Positions 63,755 through 64,000 of a stretch of DNA of 64,000 nucleotides are shown piece by piece. Origin of the DNA: Schizochytrium sp. TIO01. Taxonomy: Eukaryota; Sar; Bigyra; Thraustochytrida; Thraustochytriidae. Position 1 is the first letter of the stretch. Each line of letters opens with the position of its first letter. The notes under the pieces were generated by a model that was not told the origin of the DNA, ran no database searches, and saw nothing but the letters and a program-made list of their open reading frames with translations. The position numbers and the translations under genes were made by a program. The DNA is taken from the NCBI GenBank assembly GCA_004764695.1, contig SMSO01000037.1, positions 4,648,337 through 4,712,336 of the forward strand, written 5' to 3'.

Positions 63755-64000
63755 TTAAATAAGCACATGAACATGCAACATGGAGGATTGCGTGCTGCTA
63801 CTCAACATAAGAATGCCACTATCGTAACCATTTTCGGGGCTAACGGATGTAGGAGCAGAAGAACTTGCCACACCGTCAGTCTCAATAGCACTGGCAACTT
63901 GTTTCACACGGATCGACGCCTTTTGTTTGGCATGGCGGTCAAATGGAGGCAAGATTTTAAGAGGAATGCGCCATGGAGATGTCTGAGTGCGTGAATTAGT
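63755..64000 (-). CDS. C-terminal end of a protein of unknown function (partial)
   Basis: An open minus-strand frame enters from the right edge and ends at TAA (63755-63757), giving about 81 codons. The visible peptide has SPWRIPLKILPPFDRH, a basic HAKQKASIRVKQ stretch, a Ser-rich acidic segment and a hydrophobic end MLHVHVLI. Codon use resembles neighbouring genes and the frame has no internal stop, but no start is inside the window. No domain is recognised. It is convergent with the Nudix gene. Confidence 0.55.
   Translation of the reverse strand, partial: TNSRTQTSPWRIPLKILPPFDRHAKQKASIRVKQVASAIETDGVASSSAPTSVSPENGYDSGILMLSSSTQSSMLHVHVLI

Overview
This is a nuclear window from a eukaryotic protist. 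The genes are eukaryotic (Rab GTPase, TBC domain, Pex19, DIX domain, TKL kinase, CYB5R4-type cytochrome b5 reductase) and most fit one uninterrupted reading frame. They sit 0.5-10 kb apart in intergenic DNA rich in microsatellites and poly-T/poly-A palindromes. A heterotrophic stramenopile such as a thraustochytrid/labyrinthulid would fit, but this is inferred from general gene style and is not proven by any marker in the window. No plastid, viral or bacterial operon features are seen.

Layout. 1-416: 5' end of a secreted-protein gene leaving the left edge (minus). 0.4-6.5 kb: gene-free, full of short tandem repeats. 6.5 kb: a tiny gene matching Dad4 of the DASH/Dam1 kinetochore ring. 7.5-9.8 kb: TBC-domain protein (minus). 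9.8-19.6 kb: gene desert. 19.6-26.4 kb: tail-anchored coiled-coil protein, Rab2/14-like GTPase with an extra N-terminal ubiquitin-fold domain, small hypothetical protein, DUF1279/FAM210-like mitochondrial protein. 30.5-33.5 kb: Pex19, tRNA-Thr(AGT), HDDC2-like HD phosphohydrolase. 36.7-38.3 kb: TKL kinase with a myristoylation signal. 41.2-43.0 kb: one-pass membrane protein with a bacterial-style Ig domain. 44.3-45.7 kb: CYB5R4-like reductase with one apparent frameshift. 48.1-48.7 kb: a decayed coding relic. 50.6-59.8 kb: four same-strand genes for small basic proteins that all end in a shared C-terminal motif. 60.2-63.1 kb: DIX-domain protein (minus) and Nudix hydrolase. 63.8-64.0 kb: C-terminal end of another minus-strand gene.

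Several genes concern membrane traffic and organelle biogenesis (TBC, Rab, Pex19, tail-anchored protein, DUF1279), but nothing shows that they are co-regulated. The main discovery candidate is the 50-60 kb array. Its four proteins (about 86, 101, 114 and 211 aa) share a short basic N-terminus and a C-terminal signature of the form W-x-x-A-[FL]...F...G-P-A-[IL] ending exactly at the stop codon. They form two sister pairs. The same interval also holds ten exact copies, on both strands, of the 9-mer TAGGGTGGC, which I did not see elsewhere in the window. The array looks like a locally expanded, lineage-specific family with a shared targeting or interaction tail and possibly a shared DNA element.
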